Source: Raskinella chloraquaticus (SeqCode) (lineage in GTDB: Bacteria > Pseudomonadota > Alphaproteobacteria > Rhizobiales > UBA4765). From it: a stretch of 64,000 bases of DNA. Below are positions 26,199 to 35,139 of the stretch, piece after piece. Below the pieces are notes generated by a model. It was not told the DNA's origin, made no database searches, and saw only the letters and a program-made list of their open reading frames with translations. Both the position numbers and the translations under genes were made by a program. The stretch is taken from the NCBI GenBank assembly GCA_002365175.1, contig DEZK01000036.1, forward strand, positions 62,001-126,000, written 5' to 3'. Position 1 is the first letter of the stretch; each line of letters opens with the position of its first letter.

Positions 26199-27200
26199 AT
26201 GTTGATGGCTGCGAGGGGCTGGCATAAATTTGTGAGGCTGAGAATAGCCCTGCTGATGGCTCTGGGTTTGCTGTCGGGCGTGCATGGAGTGGCCCATGCC
26301 AGCGAAACATGGATGTTTCCATCGGGCGGCTTTCAACGCCGTGTCCTGATTGATCGCCCGCAAGGGGAGCAGGCACGCCCGCTCGTCATCGTTCTCCATG
26401 GCAACGCACAGCGCCCCGAGGATGTACGCGGGCGAATGACCTGGCAGGATCTGGTCGCCAAGGGCGAGATTGTCGCCGCCTTTCCCGAAGGCATCAATCT
26501 GGCGTGGATGGACGGGCGGGCGCCGGAGGCCTTCCTTGGCCGGCGCCCCGTAGCCGGTGTGGATGATGTCGCGTTTCTTGTTTCGCTGGTCGATCATCTG
26601 GCGGGAGAAGGGATCGTTGATCGCAAACGCGTCTTCGTCACCGGCCTGTCGAATGGCGGTCTCATGACGTACAGGCTGCTTTGCGAGCGGGCGGATGTAT
26701 TTGCCGGCGGGGCGGCGATTGCCGCCAGTCTGTGGCCGGGTCTGGCACAGGCATGCCATCCGCAGCAGCCGCGGCCAATTCTGGTCATGAACGGGACGAA
26801 TGATGGGGTCATCCCTTATGACGCGACCGACCCGGCGTCGATCACGCGCGGCAAGGTCTATACCGTTGGCACGCAGGAAACCGTGGTGCACTGGCGCCGG
26901 GCCAATGGCTGTCTGGATGACATGGCTGCCCGGGCGATGGCGGATACCGATCCGAGCGACCAGTCAACAGTGACGCATATCGTGTGGAAATGCCCGCCGG
27001 GCAAGGCTGTCGAACTTTACCGCATCAATGGTGGCGGTCACCGCATACCAGCGCTCGCCGCCACGTTGCAGCGCGCAGGCATCGATATCCATTCCGGGGG
27101 GCAGAATCTCGATATCGATTCGGCGCATGAAATCTGGCGGTTCTTTTCCAGGGCGACGCCGGATGTGGTGGCTCAGCGTCGGGGCATCAACACCCAATAG
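26199..27200 (+). CDS. Exported polyhydroxybutyrate-depolymerase/feruloyl-esterase-like protein (LpqC family)
   Basis: A 333-residue alpha/beta hydrolase of the LpqC/PHB depolymerase type. Residues 1-34 form a signal peptide ('LLMALGLLSGVHGVAHAS'). The oxyanion region is 'PLVIVLHGNAQ', the nucleophile serine lies in 'VTGLSNGGLMTYRL', the acid region is 'MNGTNDGVIPYD' and the histidine 'NGGGHRIP'. I chose the ATG at 26199, with GGAGAGCGAG just upstream, over an earlier in-frame ATG at 26115. The substrate may be a short polyester, a feruloyl ester or an acetylated sugar. Its 3' end overlaps the mesaconyl-CoA hydratase gene by 28 bases. Confidence 0.85.
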   Translation: MLMAARGWHKFVRLRIALLMALGLLSGVHGVAHASETWMFPSGGFQRRVLIDRPQGEQARPLVIVLHGNAQRPEDVRGRMTWQDLVAKGEIVAAFPEGINLAWMDGRAPEAFLGRRPVAGVDDVAFLVSLVDHLAGEGIVDRKRVFVTGLSNGGLMTYRLLCERADVFAGGAAIAASLWPGLAQACHPQQPRPILVMNGTNDGVIPYDATDPASITRGKVYTVGTQETVVHWRRANGCLDDMAARAMADTDPSDQSTVTHIVWKCPPGKAVELYRINGGGHRIPALAATLQRAGIDIHSGGQNLDIDSAHEIWRFFSRATPDVVAQRRGINTQ

Positions 27201-28243
27201 TCGAGATCAAGGACGATGGCGGGATCATACTGATCTTTATCGTCGCGTTTGGGGAAATCAGCGCAGGGACGATTTTTTGTGGCGATCAGGCGCAGGCGCA
27301 GCGCGCCGACATCGCGGCGATCCGGCACCTCGGCCTTGTCGAGAATGCGCGTCCACGCAAACACCGTATCACCGGCAAAGATCGGCGCTACATGACGCCC
27401 GCCATTGATGGCGGCGATGCAAAAGGCATTCGCCAGCCCGTTGAACGAGAGCGCCCGGGCAATGGCGATGATATGGCCGCCATAGACCAGTCGGCGGCCG
27501 AAGCGATTTTGTGATTCGCTGTGCTGGTTGAAGTGAACCCGCGCCGTGTTCTGGTAGAGGCGGGTGGCGAGCTGGTGCTCGGCCTCCTCCACGGTCATGC
27601 CATCGACATGGTCGATCTTTTCACCGACGGTGTAATCATCCCAGGTGTAGGGCTGGCCGGCGCGTACATAGTCATAATTCTCCATCGCCAGCCGGGGCAG
27701 CACCTCGGCGAAATGGTCGGGCCTGACGACCGATGGCAGGGTGGGGATCAGCGGCTGGGGAGCGGGTGATGCCTTGTCGCGCTTGCGCACCATCACCCAG
27801 CGCACATAGTCAAGCACTGGCGTGCCATCCTCCTTGAACCCCTGGCTCCTGACATAGACGACGCCGGTTTCGCGGTTGGAATTTTCCTTCAGACCGATGA
27901 TTTCAGAGCGCGCGTGGAGCGTCTCGCCGGCATAGACCGGGCCAAGGAAACGGCAGGCGGCATAGCCGAGGTTAGCAACGGCGTTGAGGGAGATGTCAGG
28001 AACGGTCTTGCCGAAGACGACGTTGAAGACAAGCATGTCATCGAGCGGGCTTTGCGCGTAGCCGATGGCGCGTGCGAAGGCTTGCGAGGACGTCACGGCA
28101 AAGCGGCTGCCATAAAGGGCAGTCGCCAGTGTCGCGTCTGCTTCTCCCAGCGTGCGCGGAGTGGCATGATGGATGATGTCGCCGTGGTGAAACTCCTCGA
28201 AGAAGCGGCCATACTCCGTCTTGTCGCTGCGGCTTGGTTGCAT
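27173..28243 (-). CDS. mch: Mesaconyl-CoA hydratase (MaoC family)
   Basis: A 356-residue double hot-dog hydratase. It converts mesaconyl-C1-CoA to beta-methylmalyl-CoA in the ethylmalonyl-CoA pathway. Residues 'GRFFEEFHHGDIIHHATPRT' open the first MaoC domain, 'AVTSSQAFARAIGY' and 'VFNVVFGKTVPDISLNAVAN' are typical of this subfamily, and the second domain has 'YTVGEKIDHVDGMTVEEAEH' and 'GRRLVYGGHIIAIARAL'. It lies 15 bases downstream of a malyl-CoA-type lyase gene, which catalyses the next step of the same pathway, strongly supporting the call. Confidence 0.88.
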   Translation of the reverse strand: MQPSRSDKTEYGRFFEEFHHGDIIHHATPRTLGEADATLATALYGSRFAVTSSQAFARAIGYAQSPLDDMLVFNVVFGKTVPDISLNAVANLGYAACRFLGPVYAGETLHARSEIIGLKENSNRETGVVYVRSQGFKEDGTPVLDYVRWVMVRKRDKASPAPQPLIPTLPSVVRPDHFAEVLPRLAMENYDYVRAGQPYTWDDYTVGEKIDHVDGMTVEEAEHQLATRLYQNTARVHFNQHSESQNRFGRRLVYGGHIIAIARALSFNGLANAFCIAAINGGRHVAPIFAGDTVFAWTRILDKAEVPDRRDVGALRLRLIATKNRPCADFPKRDDKDQYDPAIVLDLDYWVLMPRR

Positions 28244-28258
28244 GACAGTGCTCTCCCT

Positions 28259-29161
28259 TCACGCCGCCCGGGCGGCAATGGCATCGGCAATGGCGACGAT
28301 GCGCGTGGCGATCTCGGCATGGAGCCGCTCAACCATCCTGCCCTCGACCGTCAGCACGCCTTTGCCTTTCGCCTCGGGCGCGGCGAAGGCGGCGATGATC
28401 TGCCGGGCCAACGCCACTTCGTCGGCAGCGGGTGCGAACGCCTCATTGGCGATGGCGATCTGGTCGGGATGGATCAGCGTCTTGCCATCCATGCCAAGGT
28501 CACGCCCCTCGATGCATTCGCGGCGCAGGCCCTCATGGTCTTTGATGGCGGTGAAGACACCATCGAGGATGTCGAGGCCGTGGCTGCGGGCTGCCAGCAC
28601 GCACAAAGACAGGGCGGTGAGCATGGGCGCCCTGCCTGGCACGAGGCGGGCGCGGGTTTCCTTGGCCAGATCGTTGGTGCCCATAACGAGAGCTGCAAAG
28701 CGGCTGCCATGAGGCTCTCGCCGGGCGCGTGCGATGCTCTCGGCGTTGAATATGGCGGCAGGCGTTTCCATCATCGCCCACAGGGCGATCGATCGTGTCG
28801 TATCCAGCGCCTCAAGGCGATGGCCTGCGGCCAGAATGTCGCCGCCCGTCTCGACCTTGGGGATGAGGATGGCATCGGGGCCCGCGGCAGCGATTGCGGC
28901 AAGATCAGCCTCGCCCCAGGGGGTTGCAAGCCCGTTGATGCGCACAACCACTTCGCGGCGGCCGAATGATTTTGCGCCCACCGCGTCAGCGATCTGCTGG
29001 CGCGCCGTGTCCTTGGCATCGGGCGCCACGGCGTCCTCAAGATCGAGGATGAGTGCATCGGCGGCAACGGTTCTTGCCTTCTCGAGGGCGCGCGCGTTAG
29101 AGCCTGGCAGGTACAGCACGCTGCGGCGCGGACGCAGGTTTTGTGCAGGAGCAGTGGACAT
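28259..29161 (-). CDS. HpcH/HpaI (CitE-like) CoA ester lyase, probable malyl-/beta-methylmalyl-CoA lyase or thioesterase
   Basis: A 300-residue member of the HpcH/HpaI aldolase/citrate lyase beta family. Marks are 'RRSVLYLPGSNARALEKA', the metal-binding 'ILDLEDAVAPDAK', 'VRINGL' and 'ILIPKVETGGDI'. In the ethylmalonyl-CoA pathway such enzymes cleave beta-methylmalyl-CoA to glyoxylate and propionyl-CoA, or hydrolyse malyl-CoA to malate. The length does not decide between Mcl1 and Mcl2. The ATG at 29161 has GGAAAG upstream; a TTG at 29176 is the longer alternative. Probably an operon with mesaconyl-CoA hydratase. Confidence 0.85.
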   Translation of the reverse strand: MSTAPAQNLRPRRSVLYLPGSNARALEKARTVAADALILDLEDAVAPDAKDTARQQIADAVGAKSFGRREVVVRINGLATPWGEADLAAIAAAGPDAILIPKVETGGDILAAGHRLEALDTTRSIALWAMMETPAAIFNAESIARARREPHGSRFAALVMGTNDLAKETRARLVPGRAPMLTALSLCVLAARSHGLDILDGVFTAIKDHEGLRRECIEGRDLGMDGKTLIHPDQIAIANEAFAPAADEVALARQIIAAFAAPEAKGKGVLTVEGRMVERLHAEIATRIVAIADAIAARAA

Positions 29162-29266
29162 CGTTGAACTTTCCAACTTTAAGGGAATCGCTGCGATTGT
29201 TGATCGAGGGCACCATAGAGATCAACAAGCGTGGCCGCCACGCGACTTGCGATGGAGGGCTGGATG

Positions 29267-30445
29267 ATGCCTGGTGAGCGCTACGACATTGTTATCATTG
29301 GCGGCGCAGCGCTGGGATCGGGTGTAGCCTACGCGCTCACCCATGATTGCGGCTTCACCGGCAGTGTTTGTGTCATCGAACGTGATCCGAGCTATCAATT
29401 CGCCTCGACCAGCCTGTCGGCCGCCAGCATCCGCCAGCAATTCTCGACACCTGCCAATGTGCGTCTGTCGCGCTATGGGCTGAAATTGATGAGGGAGCAG
29501 TTCAGCGACCGTTTTGGCGCGGGCGCCTCCGCCTCCTTCCACGAGCGTGGCTATCTGCTGCTGGCGGGCGAGGAGGGGCGTGCGATTGCGCAGGCCAATC
29601 TGGCGGTGCAGCGGGCGGAGGGGGCGGCAACGATACTTCTTGAGCCCGACGACATGGCGATACGCTTTCCATGGTTGTCGATCGAGGGGCTGGCGCTTGG
29701 CAGTTTCGGGCCAGAAGGCGAAGGGTGGTTTGATGCCTACGGGGTGATGCAGGTGATGCGGCGCGAGGCGCGCGCCAAAGGCGTCGCTTATATCCATGAC
29801 GAGGTGATGGCAATCGACCATGATCATCAGCAGGTTCAGGCGCTGCGGTTGAAGAGCGGGCGGCGGATTGCCGCCGGTGCAATCGTCAATGCGGCCGGGC
29901 CGCAGGGTGGTGATGTGGCGGCGATGGCGGGTGTCAATTTACCGGTAGAACCGCGCAAGCGCTCGGTCTTCGTCCTGTCCTGCCGCACGCCCCTGCCTGG
30001 ATTGCCGCTGCTCATTGAGCCGGGTGGGGCGTGGGTGCGCCCGGAGGGCGAGGTTTACCTGTGCGGCATTTCACCCGATGAAGCACGTGATCCGCGCGCA
30101 GATGGTGATTTCGAGGTCGATTACGCGCAATTCGACGAGGTCGTCTGGCCGGCGCTGGCGGCGCGAATTCCAGCCCTTGAATCAGTCAAGATGGTGCGCG
30201 CCTGGGCGGGCCATTACGATTACAACACCTTTGATCAGAACGCTGTTCTGGGCCCGCATCCGCAGGTTGGGAATTTTTATTTTGCCAATGGATTTTCCGG
30301 CCATGGCGTACAACAGGCAGCAGGCGCCGGCCTGTCGGTCGCTGAATGGATCATCCATGGCGGCCCGGTCACGCTTGATGTCGGAATTTTTGGCTATGAG
30401 CGTATCGCTGCGGGGACCCCGGTGCGGGAAGTCAATGTCATCTGA
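29267..30445 (+). CDS. FAD-dependent oxidoreductase, DAO (amino-acid/sarcosine oxidase-like) family
   Basis: A 392-residue flavoprotein with the N-terminal FAD motif 'DIVIIGGAALGSGVAYAL' and the DAO-type C-terminal 'NGFSGHGVQQAAGAG' that closes over the flavin. 'SLSAASIRQQFSTPANVRLS' resembles sarcosine/dimethylglycine-type oxidases. The substrate is not predictable. I chose the ATG at 29267 because GGAGGG lies seven bases upstream; ATG 29264, ATG 29252 and GTG 29231 are alternatives. It is divergent from the CoA lyase gene. Confidence 0.85.
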   Translation: MPGERYDIVIIGGAALGSGVAYALTHDCGFTGSVCVIERDPSYQFASTSLSAASIRQQFSTPANVRLSRYGLKLMREQFSDRFGAGASASFHERGYLLLAGEEGRAIAQANLAVQRAEGAATILLEPDDMAIRFPWLSIEGLALGSFGPEGEGWFDAYGVMQVMRREARAKGVAYIHDEVMAIDHDHQQVQALRLKSGRRIAAGAIVNAAGPQGGDVAAMAGVNLPVEPRKRSVFVLSCRTPLPGLPLLIEPGGAWVRPEGEVYLCGISPDEARDPRADGDFEVDYAQFDEVVWPALAARIPALESVKMVRAWAGHYDYNTFDQNAVLGPHPQVGNFYFANGFSGHGVQQAAGAGLSVAEWIIHGGPVTLDVGIFGYERIAAGTPVREVNVI

Positions 30446-30487
30446 GATGGCAGGCGTCGGGCCTCGATCCATCGAGGCTGGCCGGTG

Positions 30488-31156
30488 ATGTGGCGCCGCG
30501 CAGCCATCGCCGTCATTGTGCTGTTGGCTCTGCCTTATGGTCTGGCGCTGGTCTATCGTTTTGTTCCTCCGCCCTCGACACTGATGCTGTGGCGCTATGT
30601 TCAGGGATTGCCGGTCGAGCGCGTCTATGTGCCGCTTGAGCAGATATCGCCCGCTCTGGTTGCAGCCGTTGTCACGTCGGAAGATGGCGGCTTCTGCCGC
30701 CATTACGGTATCGATCCTGGTGCGATACGGGATGCGTTGCGCCGCGCCGAAGAGCGCGATGATGATGTGCGAGGCACGTCGACGATTACCCAGCAGACGG
30801 CAAAGAACCTGTTTCTCTGGCAGGGCCGCTCATGGATCCGCAAAGGTCTCGAAGCGCCGCTGGCTCTATGGCTGACACTGGTGTGGCCGAAAGATCGCGT
30901 GATCGAGGTTTATCTCAATATGGTGGAATGGGGTGACGGCATTTTCGGCGTTGAAGCCGCCGCCCGTCACGCGTTCGGCGTCAGCGCAACCGCACTCAAC
31001 ACCGCTCAAGGAGCGCTGCTGGCGGTTGCCCTGCCCAATCCGCGCCAACGCGATGCGCGCCGCCCCGGCGTGCTTCATCGCCGCCTGGCGGCGCGGCTGA
31101 TTGCAAGGCTGCAAAATGGCGGCGCCAATGTACAATGTGTGCGCCGCGCCCGATGA
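30488..31156 (+). CDS. mtgA: Monofunctional biosynthetic peptidoglycan transglycosylase
   Basis: A 222-residue GT51 glycosyltransferase that polymerises lipid II into glycan strands. One N-terminal transmembrane helix (about residues 5-25) anchors it in the inner membrane. The catalytic region 'TSEDGGFCRHYGID' and the second motif 'GTSTITQQTAKNLFLW' are intact, as are 'KDRVIEVYLNMVEWG' and 'AARHAFG'. The start may be the ATG at 30488 or the GTG at 30485. It follows the DAO gene by 42 bases and precedes phhB by 23. Confidence 0.95.
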   Translation: MWRRAAIAVIVLLALPYGLALVYRFVPPPSTLMLWRYVQGLPVERVYVPLEQISPALVAAVVTSEDGGFCRHYGIDPGAIRDALRRAEERDDDVRGTSTITQQTAKNLFLWQGRSWIRKGLEAPLALWLTLVWPKDRVIEVYLNMVEWGDGIFGVEAAARHAFGVSATALNTAQGALLAVALPNPRQRDARRPGVLHRRLAARLIARLQNGGANVQCVRRAR

Positions 31157-31179
31157 TGCATGACAGGACAAGCCATCTC

Positions 31180-31494
31180 ATGATCCCTCCCCGTCTTGAT
31201 GAAAACGCCCGCCTTGAAGCGCTTGCCAGCCTGCCGGGATGGAGCCTTGTCGAGGGGCGCGAGGCCATTGAGCGCGACTTTCGCTTCGCCTGCTTCGCTG
31301 ACGCCTTCGCCTTCATGACAAGGGTGGCCTTCATCGCCGAGGCGATGAACCATCATCCCGAATGGCGCAATGTCTACCGCGACGTCGAGGTAACGTTGTC
31401 AACGCACGATGCCGGCGGTCTGACCGCGCTTGATATCGAGTTGGCGCGGGCGATGGATCAGGCGGCACGAAAGCTTATCGTGGCGCCATCCTGA
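31180..31494 (+). CDS. phhB: Pterin-4a-carbinolamine dehydratase
   Basis: A 104-residue PCD/DCoH-type enzyme that recycles tetrahydropterin cofactor. The active-site histidines and proline are in 'AEAMNHHPEWRNVYRDVEV', followed by 'THDAGGLTALDIELA'. The ATG at 31180 fits the usual length; earlier in-frame ATGs at 31153 and 31156 overlap mtgA. No phenylalanine hydroxylase gene is nearby. Its 3' end overlaps the SDR gene by 20 bases. Confidence 0.92.
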   Translation: MIPPRLDENARLEALASLPGWSLVEGREAIERDFRFACFADAFAFMTRVAFIAEAMNHHPEWRNVYRDVEVTLSTHDAGGLTALDIELARAMDQAARKLIVAPS

Positions 31495-32257
31495 GTGCCC
31501 CGTCGAGGCGGATGGTGGTGCCGTTCAACATCGGGTTCTCGCAGATCGACTGGACAAGAGCGGCATATTCGGCGGGCTTGCCGAGCCGGGAGGGGAAGGG
31601 AACGCTGGCGCCGAGCGCCACCTGCACCTCAGGTGGCAGGGTGTCGAACATGGGCGTGTGGAAGAGGCCGGGCAGGATGGTCATCACCCGCACGCCATCG
31701 CGTGACAGGTCGCGGGCCATCGGCAAAGTAAGCGAGGCAACGCCACCCTTCGAGGCGGCGTAGGCGGCCTGGCCGATCTGGCCATCCTCGGCGGCGACCG
31801 AGGCCGTCATGACGATGACGCCGCGCTCGCCATCCTCGCCGCGCGGGGGCAATGCCACCATGCGGGCGGCGGCTTTGGAGGCGACATTGAAGGTGCCGAT
31901 CAGGTTGATCGCGACGGTCCGGGTGAAGCTTGCCAGATCATGCGGCACGATGGCGCCGCTTTCCTTCCTGCGGTTGACGGTCTTCTGTCCGGTGGCGATA
32001 CCGGCGCAATTGATGGCGATCCGCGCCTCGCCATGAGCCGCAGCGGCGGCGGCAAGGGCTGCCTCGACAGAGGCCTCGTCCGTCACATCACAACGGCAGA
32101 AGAGCCCGCCGATATCGCTGGCGACCATGCGCCCGCGCTCCTCGGCAAGATCGAACAGGGCAACGCGCGCGCCCGCCGCCGCCAGCCTTCTGGCGCTTGC
32201 CTCGCCCAATCCCGACGCGCCACCGGTGATGATGGCGGCTGTGTCCTGAAGCTCCAT
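31475..32257 (-). CDS. SDR family oxidoreductase (3-hydroxyacyl-CoA dehydrogenase type 2-like)
   Basis: A 260-residue short-chain dehydrogenase. The cofactor motif 'TGGASGLGEASARRLAAAGA', 'NCAGIA', the catalytic Ser/Tyr/Lys in 'MTASVAA' and 'YAASKGG', and 'ILPGLFHTPM' are present. The overall pattern matches the HSD17B10-like group that oxidises 2-methyl-3-hydroxybutyryl-CoA or other 3-hydroxyacyl-CoAs with NAD. That role would fit the surrounding acyl-CoA metabolism, but is inferred from resemblance. Confidence 0.88.
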   Translation of the reverse strand: MELQDTAAIITGGASGLGEASARRLAAAGARVALFDLAEERGRMVASDIGGLFCRCDVTDEASVEAALAAAAAAHGEARIAINCAGIATGQKTVNRRKESGAIVPHDLASFTRTVAINLIGTFNVASKAAARMVALPPRGEDGERGVIVMTASVAAEDGQIGQAAYAASKGGVASLTLPMARDLSRDGVRVMTILPGLFHTPMFDTLPPEVQVALGASVPFPSRLGKPAEYAALVQSICENPMLNGTTIRLDGALRMAPR

Positions 32258-32317
32258 GTCGTCTTCTCCTGTTGTTCGCGCGACCCTAGCTTGCCCTGTG
32301 ATCTCCCGGAAGGGGTG

Positions 32318-33535
32318 TCAGACAAGCGGCTCTGTCGCTGCCGCCGGCATGGCACGCAGGCGTCCGAGATCGGAGAGGGTGGCGGCCAGCGCCGACAGCG
32401 CAAACAGGGCGATCACCAGGACAAGGGCGGCGCCGGGGCCCAGGCGATCAGCAAGTGCTCCGCCCAGCAGGGCGCCAAGCGGGCGGACGCCATAAATCGC
32501 CAGCTGGATGGTGGCGTTGACGCGGCCAAGCAGGGGCGCAGGCGTCACCGACTGGCGCAGGCTCGTCTGGCATACCAGCCACAGCATGGGACAAAAGCCG
32601 ACGAGGAAGTAACCCGCAGCGGCGGTATAAATGGCGGAATGCCCGGCCGAGATGAAGATCAACGTGGCGCCGGCCACCGAGGACAGCGGCCCGAGGATGA
32701 GAATGAAGCGGGGTTGAAAGCGGGTGACGATGGTGCCGGCGGTGAGCGCGCCCAGCAGAAGGCCGACGCCCTGCCCCGACAATGCCAGACCGATATCCTG
32801 CACGCTGAGTTGAGCGATATTCAAGGCAAAAGGCACAAAGACGGCGACGAGCGCGAAAAAGGCGGCGTTCCAGGCCAGAGCACAGCTGAGAATGCCGCGC
32901 AGTATCGGCTGATGCCACACGAACAAGAGCCCCTCGCGAATATCCTGAAGGGGGTGGCGGGGCGGTTGTGCGGATGGTGGCGGGTCTGGCATGGAGCTGA
33001 GCGCGATGATTGCCATGGCGGCGGCGGCAAGGGCGGCGATAAAGGCGGCGTTGGTGGACACATGCGCGATCAGCCAGGCTATGATGGTTGGCGCTGGCAG
33101 TGTGACAAGGGCACGAGCGAGCTCAAGCCGGCCATTGGCCTTTGCAAACGCGGTTGGCGGCAGCAGACGCGGCGTCAGGGTGGCAAGAGCAAGGACAAAC
33201 AAAACGGTGCCGGTTGCCGAAATAAAAACGGCCAAACCGAGCAGATAGGGGCTTGCAAGCGTGAGAGCTAACAGCGCCAGGGTCAGCCCGGCAAGCGACA
33301 ACCAGGGCGCCAACCGCGCCAGGCGGGACGGGCCGAGGCGGTCAACAACAATCCCGCCCGGCAATGAGACGATGAGCCAGGCCATGCCTTGCGCCGCCAC
33401 GAGGGCGCCGATGAGGGCGGGCGAGGCGGAAAACAGGGTGACGGCTGCCAGCGGCAGAGCCACCAGCGCGATCTGATCGGCTGCGTGCATGCCGGCATTG
33501 GCGATCACCAGACGATTGAGCAGGGGAGGAAGCAT
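32318..33535 (-). CDS. MFS transporter (MFS_3/EntS-type)
   Basis: A 405-residue membrane protein with about 12 hydrophobic helices and the A-like motif 'GGIVVDRLGPSRLARLAPW' between helices 2 and 3, repeated in weaker form as 'GALADRLGPG' near the end. The arrangement resembles drug or siderophore exporters. I chose the ATG at 33535 (GGAGATG seven bases upstream); the frame is open further upstream but reads as non-membrane filler. It lies 88 bases downstream of an ECF sigma gene in the same direction. Confidence 0.85.
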   Translation of the reverse strand: MLPPLLNRLVIANAGMHAADQIALVALPLAAVTLFSASPALIGALVAAQGMAWLIVSLPGGIVVDRLGPSRLARLAPWLSLAGLTLALLALTLASPYLLGLAVFISATGTVLFVLALATLTPRLLPPTAFAKANGRLELARALVTLPAPTIIAWLIAHVSTNAAFIAALAAAAMAIIALSSMPDPPPSAQPPRHPLQDIREGLLFVWHQPILRGILSCALAWNAAFFALVAVFVPFALNIAQLSVQDIGLALSGQGVGLLLGALTAGTIVTRFQPRFILILGPLSSVAGATLIFISAGHSAIYTAAAGYFLVGFCPMLWLVCQTSLRQSVTPAPLLGRVNATIQLAIYGVRPLGALLGGALADRLGPGAALVLVIALFALSALAATLSDLGRLRAMPAAATEPLV

Positions 33536-33623
33536 GGCAAGACATCTCCGAATTCCCCGGAGAAATGCCACCAAGAGAACTCTATTGCGACCCGTTTCTT
33601 GCGCTGAAGCCGTCTTGGCTGCC

Positions 33624-34214
33624 TCACGCGTCGCGGTCGATCCCCCGGCTCGCGAGCTTGTGGCGCAGGCGCGCGAACGCCAGCCTGATGCGTGATTTAA
33701 CCGTGCCAAGCGGCAGGCCGGTCGCGTCAGCGATCTGGCTGTGCGAGAGCCCGTCAAAGAAGGCCAGACGCAGCAGGTTGATCTGGTCGGGCGGCAAATC
33801 AGCCATCACCATGCGGACATGATCGGCGCGAGCAGCTTCGGCCAGAATGTCATCTGGCATGGGGGTGGCTGCGGGGTGCAGCATGAGATCGTTTTCATCG
33901 ATCCGTCCCCGCCGTTCGCGGCGTGCGGCGTCGATGCGGCGATTGCGGGCGATACGGAAGAGCCAGGTTGACAACGAGGATTTCGAGGGATCGAAAAGAC
34001 CCGGTTTCAACCACAGTGTCAGCATCACCTCCTGCGTGATTTCCTCCGCCGCCATCCGCTCAAGGCCAAGACGCAGAAGATAGCTGTTCAGGCGCGGGGC
34101 AAAGTAATCAAACAGTGACGCGAATGCGCTGCGGTCGCCATTGCGTGTCAGAGACATCATCCATCGGGAGATGTTGCGCGCCTGCGTCTGTTTGTCGTCA
34201 TCAGCGATGGCCAC
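33624..34214 (-). CDS. ECF RNA polymerase sigma factor (RpoE-like, ECF11-type appearance)
   Basis: A 196-residue sigma-70 family factor. Region 2 includes 'SAFASLFDYFAPRLNSYLLR' and 'WLFRIARNRRIDAARRERR', region 4 'LSHSQIADATGLPLGTVKSR'. The sequence style is that of the group whose founding member works with the zinc-cupin anti-sigma ChrR in the singlet-oxygen response. No anti-sigma gene is adjacent on either side. The start is taken as GTG 34214 with AGGA six bases upstream; ATG 34157 is an alternative. The downstream MFS gene may be co-transcribed. Confidence 0.88.
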   Translation of the reverse strand: MAIADDDKQTQARNISRWMMSLTRNGDRSAFASLFDYFAPRLNSYLLRLGLERMAAEEITQEVMLTLWLKPGLFDPSKSSLSTWLFRIARNRRIDAARRERRGRIDENDLMLHPAATPMPDDILAEAARADHVRMVMADLPPDQINLLRLAFFDGLSHSQIADATGLPLGTVKSRIRLAFARLRHKLASRGIDRDA

Positions 34215-34449
34215 ATCCTATCCTGTTGGCTGGCAGACCTCACGAGGCCTCCTCCTAACACAGCCCGGCTGGTGGTTCGACATAACGACATTTACCAGCG
34301 CCTGGGAGAGAGGATGCCTCAAAATTGCCGCACGGGCTGGCCTGTAACCGGCGGCGTGCATCGACATCGCTTTACATCATATTAAGTGTTCATTCATCCT
34401 ATTGCCGCTTAAAGCCTGTCGCATGCCTCGCTTCAACATGATCATCGCC

Positions 34450-35022
34450 ATGAAAAATCCCGCAGCCCTGTTGTTCCTAGCCCTTGTCGTCCTGCCGCTT
34501 TCAGGCCGTGAGGCCTATGCGCAGGGCGCTGCGGCGCGCCCGGCGACAGGCACACCGACGCCGGTCGAGCTTGGCAAATTTTCCGCCTGGGCCGCCTATG
34601 CCGTTCAGGCGCCGCAGGGCCGCGAGTGCTATCTGGTCGGTTCGCCGCAAGCAAGCCTGCCCAAGGATATCCAGCCGGGGACGGCGCGGCGCAACGCCAC
34701 CATGCTGTTCATCGCCCATCGCCCGGCACAGAATGTACGCAATGAACTGTTTGTGACGCTTGGCTATGCGATCAAGGACAAATCCAACACTGTCGTCGAG
34801 GTGATCGGCGCCGCCGGGACCAGACGCTTCATGATGTTCACCAAGGAACAGGGCGCGTGGCTACTCAATGCCGCCGAGGAGACCCAGTTTGTCGATCTGG
34901 TGCGTAAATCGCGGGAGCTCAAGGTGCATGGCATCTCGCAGCGCGGCACCATGACCGTTGATACCTACGCTCTTGCCGGTATTTCGGGTGCGCTTGATCG
35001 CATCTCCAAGGAATGCAAATAG
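34450..35022 (+). CDS. Invasion-associated locus B (IalB) family protein, exported
   Basis: A 190-residue protein with a clear signal peptide (residues 1-24, 'LFLALVVLPLSGREAYAQ') and the IalB-family core: 'WAAYAVQAPQGRECYLVGSP', 'VTLGYAIKDKSNTVVEVIG' and a C-terminal 'RISKECK'. Two cysteines probably form a disulfide. IalB-type proteins are periplasmic and of unknown biochemistry. ATG 34438 is an alternative start. The neighbour rlmN downstream is the usual partner in Hyphomicrobiales. Confidence 0.85.
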   Translation: MKNPAALLFLALVVLPLSGREAYAQGAAARPATGTPTPVELGKFSAWAAYAVQAPQGRECYLVGSPQASLPKDIQPGTARRNATMLFIAHRPAQNVRNELFVTLGYAIKDKSNTVVEVIGAAGTRRFMMFTKEQGAWLLNAAEETQFVDLVRKSRELKVHGISQRGTMTVDTYALAGISGALDRISKECK

Positions 35023-35139
35023 CCGCAAGCAGCGTTGCAGCCGGCATGTCCGGCAATCGACGCGCGTCGATTTTTTGCTTATAGACAGCGGCGATGCGAG
35101 GGCCTCTCGGCGCCTCGCCCGCTTTCAGGCGTTGGCAGG

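Noticed and set aside
25470..26891. A 473-codon minus-strand frame crossing sdhC and the esterase gene
   Set aside because: Overlaps two supported genes and the promoter region; His/Arg-rich filler without domain.
31940..33271. A 443-codon plus-strand frame across the SDR and MFS genes
   Set aside because: Gly/Arg/Gln-rich translation with no motifs, antisense to two supported genes.
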